A DNA stretch of 64,000 bases from NCBI GenBank assembly GCA_903822185.1, contig CAIJOA010000011.1, forward strand, positions 124,001 to 188,000. Direction: 5' to 3'. Below the pieces are notes generated by a model, which saw nothing but the letters and a program-made list of their open reading frames with translations, was not told the origin of the DNA and did no database searches. The position numbers were made by a program, and so were the translations under genes. Positions 10,118 to 19,510 of the stretch are shown here, in pieces. Each line of letters starts with the position of its first letter. Position 1 is the first letter of the stretch. This DNA comes from an uncultured Rhodospirillales bacterium. Its GTDB lineage: Bacteria > Pseudomonadota > Alphaproteobacteria > ATCC43930 > CGMCC-115725.

Positions 10118-11320
10118 TCAGGAAGTCACGAGCAACTCGACAGGACGCGCACCAAGTTCTTGATAGCCGTTATCGGTAATGACGAGCGATGTTCCGCCCA
10201 GCAGCAGCTCCCCCGTCTCCGGGTCTTGAAGGGTCGGGGCAATGCTGAAAATCATGCCGCTGGTCAGGGTGAAGTTACCGCCACCGGACAGCGGTTTGTT
10301 GCCGACGGGCGGCAACTTGAAGGCAGGGCCCGGAAATTCCGGAACGTCGATGCCGTACTGATGCATTTGCGCATGCTCGGTCGGCTCGAAACCGGCATCC
10401 GTACAAGCCGCCTCGTAGAAATCGTAGAGTGCGCGATTGGAAAGGCCTGCTTTCACTTGCTTGAGCACGTTCGTGCGGACTTTCTTGACCGCGTCGAACA
10501 TCGTCAGATGCCGCTGCTTGGGATTGCCGACGACGATTTCCTGATCGGAATGACCCGCATAGTGATGGTAATGCGCATGTGCAGTCAGGGTAATGATGTC
10601 GCCTTCTTTGATGCGCGAATTGAGCGTGATATCCGCCAGCAAGGGATTCTGGACTGGCACCGCGCCGAAATTGAGCGTGAAGGTGGAATTGAGATCTCCA
10701 CCTGCATCCCACATCGCCTGCCGCCCCATTTCGACAAGCCGGCGTCCGATCATGCCGGGTTTGGCGTTTTCGCAGACGTGGACGATCGCGGCATTGAAGA
10801 CATGATTCGCGCGATCGATCAGCGCGACTTCTTCCGGGCTTTTGAGTGTGCGGATGTTGTTGAGAATATCTTCGGCATTGACCAATTGCAGCGACGGCAA
10901 CGCTTTCATCACAAAACTATAAGCCTGCTGGCTGAGCGCACCTGCATAGCCGAGCTTCGAATTCTCGAGATGTAATTCCTTGATGCGCGCAACGAGCGGC
11001 GACGGGTTGCGGCCGGCGCTGACACGTTTGACCCATTCTTGGGATTCCGTAACGACCTTGGAATCGAGATCTACCAGATAGCGCCACGGCAGAACGACCT
11101 CGAAATCTTCTTCCTCGGTCGGCAACAGTCCGAATTCTTCGCCCCAAATGCCGTTGCTGAGATAGAGCAAATGACTCTCGGTAACGATAAGGCCTGCCAA
11201 GCCCTCTTCGCGCAATTTGGCGCGGATCGTCGCGTAACGCCGGTTACGTTCCGCCACGGATAAGGGTGGGTGGGTCTTATCGCTGCCCGGGCCAAAGAAT
11301 TGTTGCCGATTGTCGAGCAT
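10118..11320 (-). CDS. M24 (Xaa-Pro peptidase/creatinase) fold protein, apparently lacking metal ligands
   Basis: N-terminal creatinase-like domain plus pita-bread fold; final motif SIAP instead of xxEP. Confidence 0.8.
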   Translation of the reverse strand: MLDNRQQFFGPGSDKTHPPLSVAERNRRYATIRAKLREEGLAGLIVTESHLLYLSNGIWGEEFGLLPTEEEDFEVVLPWRYLVDLDSKVVTESQEWVKRVSAGRNPSPLVARIKELHLENSKLGYAGALSQQAYSFVMKALPSLQLVNAEDILNNIRTLKSPEEVALIDRANHVFNAAIVHVCENAKPGMIGRRLVEMGRQAMWDAGGDLNSTFTLNFGAVPVQNPLLADITLNSRIKEGDIITLTAHAHYHHYAGHSDQEIVVGNPKQRHLTMFDAVKKVRTNVLKQVKAGLSNRALYDFYEAACTDAGFEPTEHAQMHQYGIDVPEFPGPAFKLPPVGNKPLSGGGNFTLTSGMIFSIAPTLQDPETGELLLGGTSLVITDNGYQELGARPVELLVTS

Positions 11321-11364
11321 TGTCCGTCCCTTTCTTCGTTTTTCTCGAGCGGCTCAATGAGCCG

Positions 11365-12156
11365 TTACGGATTGATGATTCCGTTGTCTCTATTGATCAC
11401 GAATCCTTCGCCATGCGCCAGAAAATTGCCGACGATGGCTGCGACCGCATCGGGACGGTCAGCCTCGATGTCGTGCGTCGCGTCATAGACCATGACAGTG
11501 AAGCATTTCCGCAAGAGCACCGAATAGTGCCGCGCCGCATCCGTCGAGACGATCGGATCGGATGTGCCGAATACCGCGAGAACCGGAACAGCAATCTCGC
11601 CCATCCGCGTTTCGAACGCAGGATCGCGTCCGTCGCCCATCAGCGTGGCAAAAGCTTCACGGCGCTGCGACGCCAGTTCAACCCCGCCTCCCTCGCAAAG
11701 CCAATCCGTCGCGCGCACTCCGGCATCCGAGGTGGCACGCGCCATCGGGTCCACAATCGTTGGCCGAATAGCTGTCGGCGCGATCAAGATCATCGACGTT
11801 AGCGGCGCGGGCCGTGCAATCGCCATGCGCAGCGCAACATCAGCACCAACCGAATGCCCCATGAGGCTGAAGCGCTCGATCGTGAGCACTTCGAGTGCTT
11901 GATTGAGAACTGCCGCGATATCGTCGAAAGAGCGCAGGGCGTCTCCGATCGGTACCTCAAGAGCGATGACGCGATTTCGCTGGGCGAGGATGCGATGGGC
12001 CTGCGACAACCGCAGACCACCCGCACCGTGAAGATAAACAAGCACCGGCCCGCTGCCCGCCTCCAGATAACGGACATCACATTGACCGACTTTGACGGAA
12101 CCGCGTTGAATCGCGTCGGTCATTTTTTCTTTTTCCATGTCGCGCGCCTCTCCCAT
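11365..12156 (-). CDS. alpha/beta fold hydrolase
   Basis: LHGAGG, GHSVGADVA nucleophile elbow, DATHDIE. Confidence 0.85.
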   Translation of the reverse strand: MGEARDMEKEKMTDAIQRGSVKVGQCDVRYLEAGSGPVLVYLHGAGGLRLSQAHRILAQRNRVIALEVPIGDALRSFDDIAAVLNQALEVLTIERFSLMGHSVGADVALRMAIARPAPLTSMILIAPTAIRPTIVDPMARATSDAGVRATDWLCEGGGVELASQRREAFATLMGDGRDPAFETRMGEIAVPVLAVFGTSDPIVSTDAARHYSVLLRKCFTVMVYDATHDIEADRPDAVAAIVGNFLAHGEGFVINRDNGIINP

Positions 12157-13277
12157 CAGAGACTCCGCATGCGCGGCAAGACTTTAGTTCCGAACAGCTC
12201 GATCGACTTCCGGGCTTTTTCACCCAAGGTTGGGGCGCCGAGCGAAAGATCCAGCATTCCCGCGCCGATCGCATCGCGGACTCGAATGATTTGCTTCAGC
12301 ACCGTCTCAGGACTTCCGGCCAGAAGCTGTCCGTTCTCGATGCGATCTCGAATTTCGCCGCGTGACTGCAACCGTGCGCGCTGGGTTTCGATATCGCGCC
12401 CGTAGTAGCCTGATCCCGCGACTGCCGATTCAATCGCCTTGTTCGTCATGCCAAGGCCAAGGCTTGCCTGAACGCCGGCCGCGACGAGGTCCTCGATCGC
12501 TTGATCATCGGTTTCCGCCACGTGAAACGACATGCGATAGATAACGTCGTCTGGCGAAGGCTCCCACCCGAATTCGCGCGCCTGCTCGCGATAGTAATCG
12601 GCTGCCTTCATCGCGATTTGCAATGTCGTGAACGCGAAGCCGACCCCGAAGCGATTACGCGCCGCGAATTCACCGGATTCCGGCGTGGCCGCCGAGATGA
12701 AAATCGGCGGATGGGGTTTTTGGAAAGGTCGGGGCCAGATCGACACCGTACGATAATCGTAATAGCGCCCTTGCCAACCGAATGCTTGCGGCTCGGTCCA
12801 GGCTTTGCGGATCAGCTGAATCGCTTCCTGGAACCGTTCGCGAGATTCGGCGGGGTTGATGTTGTATGTCACATATTCGTTCGGCGAACCGCGCATCAAC
12901 CCGGCGATGACTCGTCCGCCCGTCAGGGTATCCAGCATCGCAATCTCTTCTGCCACGCGAACGGGATTGAGGATCGGCAGATCGGGACCGAGTAACGCAA
13001 TTTTCGCATTGCGTAATTTCTGCGTCAGCACGCCGGCAAGGATCAACGGGTTGGGCGACATCGAAAACGGCGCGAAATGATGCTCGGCCACGGTCACATA
13101 ATCGAAACCCAGCTCGTCACCAAGCTCGATATGAGACATCCAACGCTGATAAGATTTTTGAGCGATTTCAGCCGAGTAGGGATCGGCGGGAACAGGCCAA
13201 ACGCCCTTCTTCGACGGACCTTCATAACGTGTCGTGCAGAAAAGCGATGCTTTCACAGGCCGTTCGCTCCCACCCAA
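12156..13277 (-). CDS. LLM-class (luciferase-like) flavin-dependent oxidoreductase
   Basis: Bacterial luciferase-like fold motifs (FDYVTVAEHHF, RVAEEIAMLDTLTGGRVIAGLMRG); start may be GTG at 13256. Confidence 0.85.
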   Translation of the reverse strand: MGGSERPVKASLFCTTRYEGPSKKGVWPVPADPYSAEIAQKSYQRWMSHIELGDELGFDYVTVAEHHFAPFSMSPNPLILAGVLTQKLRNAKIALLGPDLPILNPVRVAEEIAMLDTLTGGRVIAGLMRGSPNEYVTYNINPAESRERFQEAIQLIRKAWTEPQAFGWQGRYYDYRTVSIWPRPFQKPHPPIFISAATPESGEFAARNRFGVGFAFTTLQIAMKAADYYREQAREFGWEPSPDDVIYRMSFHVAETDDQAIEDLVAAGVQASLGLGMTNKAIESAVAGSGYYGRDIETQRARLQSRGEIRDRIENGQLLAGSPETVLKQIIRVRDAIGAGMLDLSLGAPTLGEKARKSIELFGTKVLPRMRSL

Positions 13278-13279
13278 TC

Positions 13280-13302
13280 GTTTTAGACTTATTGATTAAA
13301 AC
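13280..13302. promoter_or_regulatory. dyad GTTTTA-N11-TAAAAC, candidate LysR operator
   Basis: Perfect 6-bp inverted repeat with 11-bp spacer immediately 5' of the LLM gene and 3' of the lysR gene. Confidence 0.4.
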
Positions 13303-13347
13303 TCTAAGGAACCTCGACCGGGATGAGCAACGATCAATTCCGCAAAA

Positions 13348-14298
13348 CTATTGTGACTGGCCGGCAATAATCTCGCTCGTCGTCTCCTCGTTCGGAACGA
13401 GACCGCAGATAAAATCGACGAAGGCACGGACCCGGCTCGCGCGAAAACGGCTCGGCGGATAAACGATATAGGCCGTCGGTCCTTGATGGCGAAAACTCGG
13501 CATGATGACTCTCAACCGTCGCGCCGCGACTGATCGCCGAATCATGAAATCCATCAGATAGGCGATGCCGACCCCGCCGGCAGCCGCATCGAGCAAAGCG
13601 TGAAGATCATCGATATTAACGGCGCCTGGAACCTTGAAAGAAGCCGGTTGTCCATTCTCCGTCAGTGTCCATTCACGAGGCGTTTCGCTATGAGGTTGGA
13701 TGTAGGCCAAGCAGCGATGCCGCGCGAGATCAGAGAGTGTTTCGGGCGTCCCATGCTGACGAAGATAGTCCGGCGAGGCGCAGAGCACGTAGCTGATGTC
13801 GCAGACTTTCCGAGCCACCAACCGCGCGTCGTGCGGTTTGCCCAACTGCATCGCGACATCCACCCCCTGTTCCACCATGTCGGAAATGCCACTCATCAAT
13901 CGGATATCGAGGTTCACCTTCGGATAGCGATCGGTAAACTCGGATAAGACGGGAAAAACAACAGCGCGGCCGAAAGATTTAGGCAAGCGGACACGCAATC
14001 GGCCGCTTGGTTCGGTTTGCGAATGATTGATTTCATCCTCAACCTCGGCAAGCTCGTTGAGTATCTGCTTGCATCGTTGAAAATAAATCTCGCCTTCAGC
14101 TGTCAGGCTGATGCTACGTGTCGTCCGGCTAACAAGTTGAACACCAAGGCGATCTTCCAGCCGGGCGACCGATCGGCTTACGCCCGACGCCGTGATATCC
14201 AAGCGCCGCGCAGCAGCGGTAAAGCTGTCGCATTGTCCAACCTGCACAAAGACTGAAACATTGCTCAGCAAGTCAGTCTGGGACTTGTCTCGCGTCAC
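13348..14298 (-). CDS. LysR-family transcriptional regulator
   Basis: N-terminal HTH (FTAAARRLDITASGVSRSVARLEDRLGVQLVSRTTR) and LysR substrate-binding domain. Confidence 0.92.
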   Translation of the reverse strand: MTRDKSQTDLLSNVSVFVQVGQCDSFTAAARRLDITASGVSRSVARLEDRLGVQLVSRTTRSISLTAEGEIYFQRCKQILNELAEVEDEINHSQTEPSGRLRVRLPKSFGRAVVFPVLSEFTDRYPKVNLDIRLMSGISDMVEQGVDVAMQLGKPHDARLVARKVCDISYVLCASPDYLRQHGTPETLSDLARHRCLAYIQPHSETPREWTLTENGQPASFKVPGAVNIDDLHALLDAAAGGVGIAYLMDFMIRRSVAARRLRVIMPSFRHQGPTAYIVYPPSRFRASRVRAFVDFICGLVPNEETTSEIIAGQSQ

Positions 14299-14387
14299 GG
14301 CTTTTAGCTCCCTTGATGTCGCATCCCCCGTAAAAGGTGCGGCTTGCAGGCAAGCCTATCAAATATTTTACCGAACGAGAAAGCGGC

Positions 14388-15650
14388 TCATCTTGTTCCG
14401 CCAGCAAGAACACGCTGAACGGCATTGGTAAGAAACGAAAGATCACCCGCGTCGATGGTGAAGGACGGCGTTAGGTAAATTGTATTACCGAAAGGGCGTA
14501 TCCAAACATCTTCGGCAATAAAGCGTTGGCGCAGCTTCTCGATATCTGAGACCTGTGCAAGCTCCACCACGCCGATTGCGCCCATCACCCGCACGTCCCG
14601 CACGCCCGGTAGATCGCGGCATGCAGCAAGGTCGTGGCGCAACATTCGTTCGATGGCCACGACTTGCTCAAGACGCGGCTCGCGTTCGAACAGATCGAGA
14701 GAGGCATTGGCGGCCGCGCAGGCGAGCGGATTGGCCATGAAGGTCGGTCCGTGCATCAGTGCCTTGTCGAAATCATCCGACAAGAAAGCATCGAACACAT
14801 GCCGCCGCGCCACCGTCGCCGCAAGCGCCACGGTGCCTCCGGTCAAAGCTTTCGACAGCATGATGATATCGGGAGCGATGCTGGCGGCCTCGCTGGCGAA
14901 CAACGCACCGGTACGACCGAAGCCCGTGAATATCTCATCGCAGATCAGCAACAGGCCATATCGGTCTGCCATCATGCGAAGATGACGCAGCACTGCGGCG
15001 TCGTGGAAGATCATGCCGCCCGCACCTTGCACCAAAGGCTCGACAATAATACCCGCAATGTCCCGGCCATGCTTTTCGAGCAGAGCGTCCAATGCAGCAA
15101 TGCGTTCAGAATTATCAGGCAGGTCAGCGATCAAGTGCTGTGGCAGCATCGCTTGTAGATGCCGGTGCATTCCCTCTTGGGGATCGCTAATCGCCATCGC
15201 GCCCAGCGTGTCACCGTGATAGCCGTTTTTGAAAGCGAGGAACTTCGAGCGCAGCTCGCCACGATTGATCCAGTACTGGGTCGCCATCTTCAGCGCGATC
15301 TCGACCGCGACCGAACCGGAATCGGAAAAGAAGACATGATCGAGATCGCCTGGCAACAGCTTCGCGAGCCGCAGCGCCAGACGCGCGGCCGGTTCGTGCG
15401 CTAGCCCCGCGAACATCACATGCGGCATGGTTTCAAGCTGCGCCGTGATGGCGGCGCGGATATGCGGATGGTTGTAACCGTGACACGCCGTCCACCAGGA
15501 CGCGGTGCCGTCGATCAGTTCGCGGCCGTCTTCGAGGATTATGCGGCAACCCTCGGTACGCTTCACGGGAAGCGGCGGCGTCGCCGTCTTCATCTGCGCA
15601 TAGGGTCGCCAGAGATGCGGCAGCCCTTCGGCAAGCCAATCGCCGGTCAT
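14388..15650 (-). CDS. bioA: adenosylmethionine-8-amino-7-oxononanoate aminotransferase
   Basis: Class III aminotransferase (WRPYAQMK, GTASWWTACHGYNHP, DEIFTGFGRTG); adjacent to bioB. Confidence 0.95.
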   Translation of the reverse strand: MTGDWLAEGLPHLWRPYAQMKTATPPLPVKRTEGCRIILEDGRELIDGTASWWTACHGYNHPHIRAAITAQLETMPHVMFAGLAHEPAARLALRLAKLLPGDLDHVFFSDSGSVAVEIALKMATQYWINRGELRSKFLAFKNGYHGDTLGAMAISDPQEGMHRHLQAMLPQHLIADLPDNSERIAALDALLEKHGRDIAGIIVEPLVQGAGGMIFHDAAVLRHLRMMADRYGLLLICDEIFTGFGRTGALFASEAASIAPDIIMLSKALTGGTVALAATVARRHVFDAFLSDDFDKALMHGPTFMANPLACAAANASLDLFEREPRLEQVVAIERMLRHDLAACRDLPGVRDVRVMGAIGVVELAQVSDIEKLRQRFIAEDVWIRPFGNTIYLTPSFTIDAGDLSFLTNAVQRVLAGGTR

Positions 15651-16618
15651 CAGCCCTGCATGGGTTTCATGCCGAGCCGGTCCATCAAAGATTGATCGCG
15701 GTCGCGGCCCGGATTGGGCGTGGTCAAAAGCTTTTCACCGCAAAAAATCGAATTGGCGCCGGCGAGGAAACACAGCATCTGCATCTCGTCGCTCATGTCC
15801 TCACGGCCCGCAGACAGGCGCACCATCGATTTCGGCATGGTGACGCGCGACACCGCAATGGTCCGCACGAACTCGATTGGATCGAGCGCCGCGACATCCG
15901 TCAACGGGGTGCCTTCGACCTTGACCAGAAGATTGATCGGCACGCTTTCAGGATGTGCCGGTAGGGTCGCCAGCGCGACGACCATGCCGACGCGATCCTC
16001 GCGCGTCTCACCCATGCCGACGATACCGCCGCAGCAGACATTGATGCCGGCGTCGCGCACACGCGCCAGCGTATCGAAGCGATCGTCCATCGTGCGTGTC
16101 GTGATGATATCGCCGTAATATTCCGGCGAGGTATCGAGATTATGATTGTAGTAATCCAGTCCCGCGGCCTTCAGCCGTTGCGCCTGGGGCTCGGTCAGCA
16201 TGCCCAGCGTCGCACAGGTTTCGAGACCCAGCGCCTTCACATCGGCGATCATGCCGGCGACGGCATCGAGATCGCGGTCCTTAGGTTCGCGCCAAGCCGC
16301 GCCCATGCAGAAGCGCCCCGCCCCGCCCACCTTCGCCGCCTTCGCGGCAGCGACAACCGCCTCGCGGCTCATCAGCTTGCCCGCATCGACACCGGTTTCG
16401 TAAGACGCGCTCTGCGGGCAATAGGCGCAATCCTCGGCGCAGCCGCCCGTCTTGATCGACAACAAAGTCGAAAGCTGAATCTCGGTCGGATCGAAATAGC
16501 GGCGATGCACCAACTGCGCGCGAAACATCAGCTCGGTCAGCGGCAGATCGAATAACGCTCGCACTTCTGCCCGCGACCAATCATGTCGCAGTATCGATTC
16601 TGCAGCCGTATCGGGCAT
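15650..16618 (-). CDS. bioB: biotin synthase
   Basis: Radical [11 protein letters not shown] motif, [13 protein letters not shown]. Confidence 0.97.
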   Translation of the reverse strand: MPDTAAESILRHDWSRAEVRALFDLPLTELMFRAQLVHRRYFDPTEIQLSTLLSIKTGGCAEDCAYCPQSASYETGVDAGKLMSREAVVAAAKAAKVGGAGRFCMGAAWREPKDRDLDAVAGMIADVKALGLETCATLGMLTEPQAQRLKAAGLDYYNHNLDTSPEYYGDIITTRTMDDRFDTLARVRDAGINVCCGGIVGMGETREDRVGMVVALATLPAHPESVPINLLVKVEGTPLTDVAALDPIEFVRTIAVSRVTMPKSMVRLSAGREDMSDEMQMLCFLAGANSIFCGEKLLTTPNPGRDRDQSLMDRLGMKPMQG

Positions 16619-16690
16619 AAACGGTACCTTTCGCGTTGAGCAATACCCCGCGTACCGCTATACCCGGATTAGGTCAAGCCCAAGGCCCTC

Positions 16691-17845
16691 ATGCAAACGC
16701 TCGATCATTTCGCCGCCGAAAAGCTCCACGCTTTAGAGGCGCAGCAGCTACGGCGGACGCTGAGCGAAACCGCCCGCACCGACGGCGGGTGGATGGAGCG
16801 CAACGGGCGGCGGTTGCTGTCTTTTTCATGCAACGACTATCTCAATCTGAGCCAGCATCAGGCGGTTTGCGAGGCTGCCATCGCGGCGTTGCGGCAATAC
16901 GGCGCGGGTGCAGGGGCATCGCGACTCGTCACCGGCAATCACCCGCTATATGCGGGACTTGAACGGCGTCTCGCGACGCTCAAGCAAACCGATGATGCCT
17001 GTGTCTTCGGCTCGGGTTATCTCGCCAATATCGGCATCATCCCGACGCTAATGGGTAAGGGCGATCTGCTGTTGCTCGACGAACTCGCGCATGCCTGCAT
17101 TTGGGCCGGCGCGCGGATGAGCGACGGAGATGTCGTCACCTTCCGCCACAACGATACGGCGCATCTCGCGGAACTTCTGACCGAGAAACGCGGAAGCTAT
17201 CGCAACACGCTGATCGCGACAGAAGGCGTGTTCTCGATGGATGGTGACTGCGCGCCGTTACCTCAACTCGCTGAACTTGCCGAAGATCATCATGCTTGGC
17301 TGATGACCGACGATGCGCATGGTATCGGCGTACTCGGCAATGGTCGTGGTTCCAGCTTTGCTTATGACAAGCCGGTGCCGGTCGCGCTGCAGATGGGCAC
17401 GCTCAGCAAGGCGATCGGTTCCTATGGCGGCTATCTCTGCGCGTCGCAGCCGGTAATCGATCTGATGCGAACACGGGCGCGCAGCTTTATCTATTCGACA
17501 GGCTTACCACCGGCAAGTATTGCTGCATCGAGCGCGGCGCTGGACGTAATCGAACAGACGCCTGCCTTGACCGCTTTGCCTCTCGCAAAGGCGCGCCGCT
17601 TCACGCGGCTTCTCGCGCTCGACGAAGCGCAAAGTCCCATCGTGCCCCTCATTCTCGGCGAGGCGGAGGCCGCGTTGAATGCGTCCCGCCGGCTCGAAAC
17701 CGAAGGTTTTCTCGTCACCGCTATTCGCCCACCAACAGTCCCCACCGGCACGGCAAGACTGCGCTTCACCTTTTGCGCGCAGCATCCGGATGCGGAAATC
17801 GACCGGCTCGCCGCAATCATCCGCAATCGTATCCTCCCCGCGTGA
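16691..17845 (+). CDS. bioF: 8-amino-7-oxononanoate synthase
   Basis: SFSCNDYLNLSQH, FGSGYLANIG, DDAHGIGVLG, lysine motif GTLSKAIGSYGG. Confidence 0.95.
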   Translation: MQTLDHFAAEKLHALEAQQLRRTLSETARTDGGWMERNGRRLLSFSCNDYLNLSQHQAVCEAAIAALRQYGAGAGASRLVTGNHPLYAGLERRLATLKQTDDACVFGSGYLANIGIIPTLMGKGDLLLLDELAHACIWAGARMSDGDVVTFRHNDTAHLAELLTEKRGSYRNTLIATEGVFSMDGDCAPLPQLAELAEDHHAWLMTDDAHGIGVLGNGRGSSFAYDKPVPVALQMGTLSKAIGSYGGYLCASQPVIDLMRTRARSFIYSTGLPPASIAASSAALDVIEQTPALTALPLAKARRFTRLLALDEAQSPIVPLILGEAEAALNASRRLETEGFLVTAIRPPTVPTGTARLRFTFCAQHPDAEIDRLAAIIRNRILPA

Positions 17846-18522
17846 GCACGACCTTCATCACCGCCAGCGGCACCGAAATCGGCAAGACTTTCGTCACCGC
17901 CGCGCTGATCTACGAATTCAAACGGCGCGGCGAAACGGTCCGGGCTCTAAAGCCAATCGTCAGCGGTTTCGACGACAACGATGCCCAGGAAAGCGATCCC
18001 GGGATTTTGCTGACCGCCCTCGGTGAAACTCTTTCACCGGCGGCGATCGCACGCATAGCGCCTTGGCGTTTCACCGCGCCGCTATCGCCGGACATGGCCG
18101 CACGCCGCGAAGGCCGTGCCATCGACTTCGACGCGTTGGTCGCGTTCTCGCGCACTGCCATGAAAGGCCAGCAGAACCGGCTGCTTATCGAAGGCGTCGG
18201 TGGGGTCATGGTGCCTCTGACCACGGACCAGACGGTGTTGGATTGGATCGCGGCGCTTGATGACGTTTCGGCCGTCCTCGTCGGCGGCAGCTATCTCGGC
18301 GCAATCAGCCATACGCTGACGGCACTCAATGCGCTGAACCAAAGCGGTGTGTCCGTTCGCGCAATCGTCGTGAACGAGACACCCGGGAGCACCGTCGATC
18401 TCGACGAAACGACCGCCACCATCGCACGATTCGCGCCAGGGACGACCGTCATTGCCTGGCCGCGTCTGGCCGGGCCGAATATTGCCCACCCGGCCCTGCA
18501 ACGTCTCGCCGATTTGCTCTAA
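17842..18522 (+). CDS. bioD: dethiobiotin synthetase
   Basis: ITASGTEIGKTFVTAAL P-loop, EGVGGVMVPL; GTG start overlaps the bioF stop by 4 bp. Confidence 0.93.
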   Translation: MSTTFITASGTEIGKTFVTAALIYEFKRRGETVRALKPIVSGFDDNDAQESDPGILLTALGETLSPAAIARIAPWRFTAPLSPDMAARREGRAIDFDALVAFSRTAMKGQQNRLLIEGVGGVMVPLTTDQTVLDWIAALDDVSAVLVGGSYLGAISHTLTALNALNQSGVSVRAIVVNETPGSTVDLDETTATIARFAPGTTVIAWPRLAGPNIAHPALQRLADLL

Positions 18523-18562
18523 GATAGCGCCCACCGCGACGACCTAGACAAAGGACCTCTTC

Positions 18563-19486
18563 ATGCGCATCGCCATCATCGGTCAGCAGGCTTTCGGCAA
18601 ATCGGCTCTCGAAGCCTTTCTCGCTCGCGGTGACGATGTAGCGGGCGTATTCGTTGCCCCCGAACCGGCCGGCGCGCGGCCCGATCCGCTGCGCCAGTTC
18701 GCGGAGGAAAAGAACCTTAAGGTGTTCCAGTTCAAGAGCCTCGGTGCGCCTGAATCGCTGGCCGCGCTTAAGGAATTGAATGTCGAACTCGGCGTCATGG
18801 CTTATGTGACTCAGTTTGCGCCGCAAGCTTTCGTCACCATTCCGACGCACGGCACGATCCAGTTCCATCCGTCACTGCTGCCGCTGCATCGCGGCCCGTC
18901 CTCGATCAACTGGGCGATCATCCAGGGCCGCACCGAGACCGGCCTGACCATCTTCCGCCCGACCGACGGTCTCGATGAGGGTGCGGTCATCCTGCAAAAG
19001 AAAGTCGATGTCAGCGCCGACGATACCTTGGGCAGCGTCTATTTCGACAAGATCTATCCCGCCGGGCTGGCCGCGCTGACGGAAGCCGCCGATGCCGTCG
19101 TCGCGGGCAAAGCCACGGAAACCATCCAAGACGAATCGCAAGCCACTTATGAAGGCTGGTGCCGCGATGCCGAATCGCGCATCAATTGGGCACATCACGC
19201 CGATCGGATCTATGACCTCATCCGCGGCTGCAACCCGGCGCCGGGCGCTTGGACGATGTGGGGCGAGCGCAAAGTCTATCTGTTCGAATCCAAGAAAATT
19301 CCGGCGCGCACGTTCAGCATGGTCAAAGGCTTCAAACCCGGTCAGGTGATGAAGGTCGCAGACGGCGCCTTCACCGTCTGCGCCCAGGGCGGATTGATCG
19401 AAGTGCAGCGCTGCCGCATCGACGGCGGCAAGAAGATCACCGGCGCCGAGGCCGGGATCGAGGCGGGAACGATCCTCGGCGGCTGA
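18563..19486 (+). CDS. formyltransferase-fold protein resembling the hydrolase domain of 10-formyltetrahydrofolate dehydrogenase
   Basis: FHPSLLPLHRGPSSINWAI, GLDEGAVILQKK, TYEGW...RINW...IRGCNPAPGAWT. Confidence 0.82.
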   Translation: MRIAIIGQQAFGKSALEAFLARGDDVAGVFVAPEPAGARPDPLRQFAEEKNLKVFQFKSLGAPESLAALKELNVELGVMAYVTQFAPQAFVTIPTHGTIQFHPSLLPLHRGPSSINWAIIQGRTETGLTIFRPTDGLDEGAVILQKKVDVSADDTLGSVYFDKIYPAGLAALTEAADAVVAGKATETIQDESQATYEGWCRDAESRINWAHHADRIYDLIRGCNPAPGAWTMWGERKVYLFESKKIPARTFSMVKGFKPGQVMKVADGAFTVCAQGGLIEVQRCRIDGGKKITGAEAGIEAGTILGG

Positions 19487-19510
19487 CGCCGCCGAGGTCT
19501 AAGACTGATC

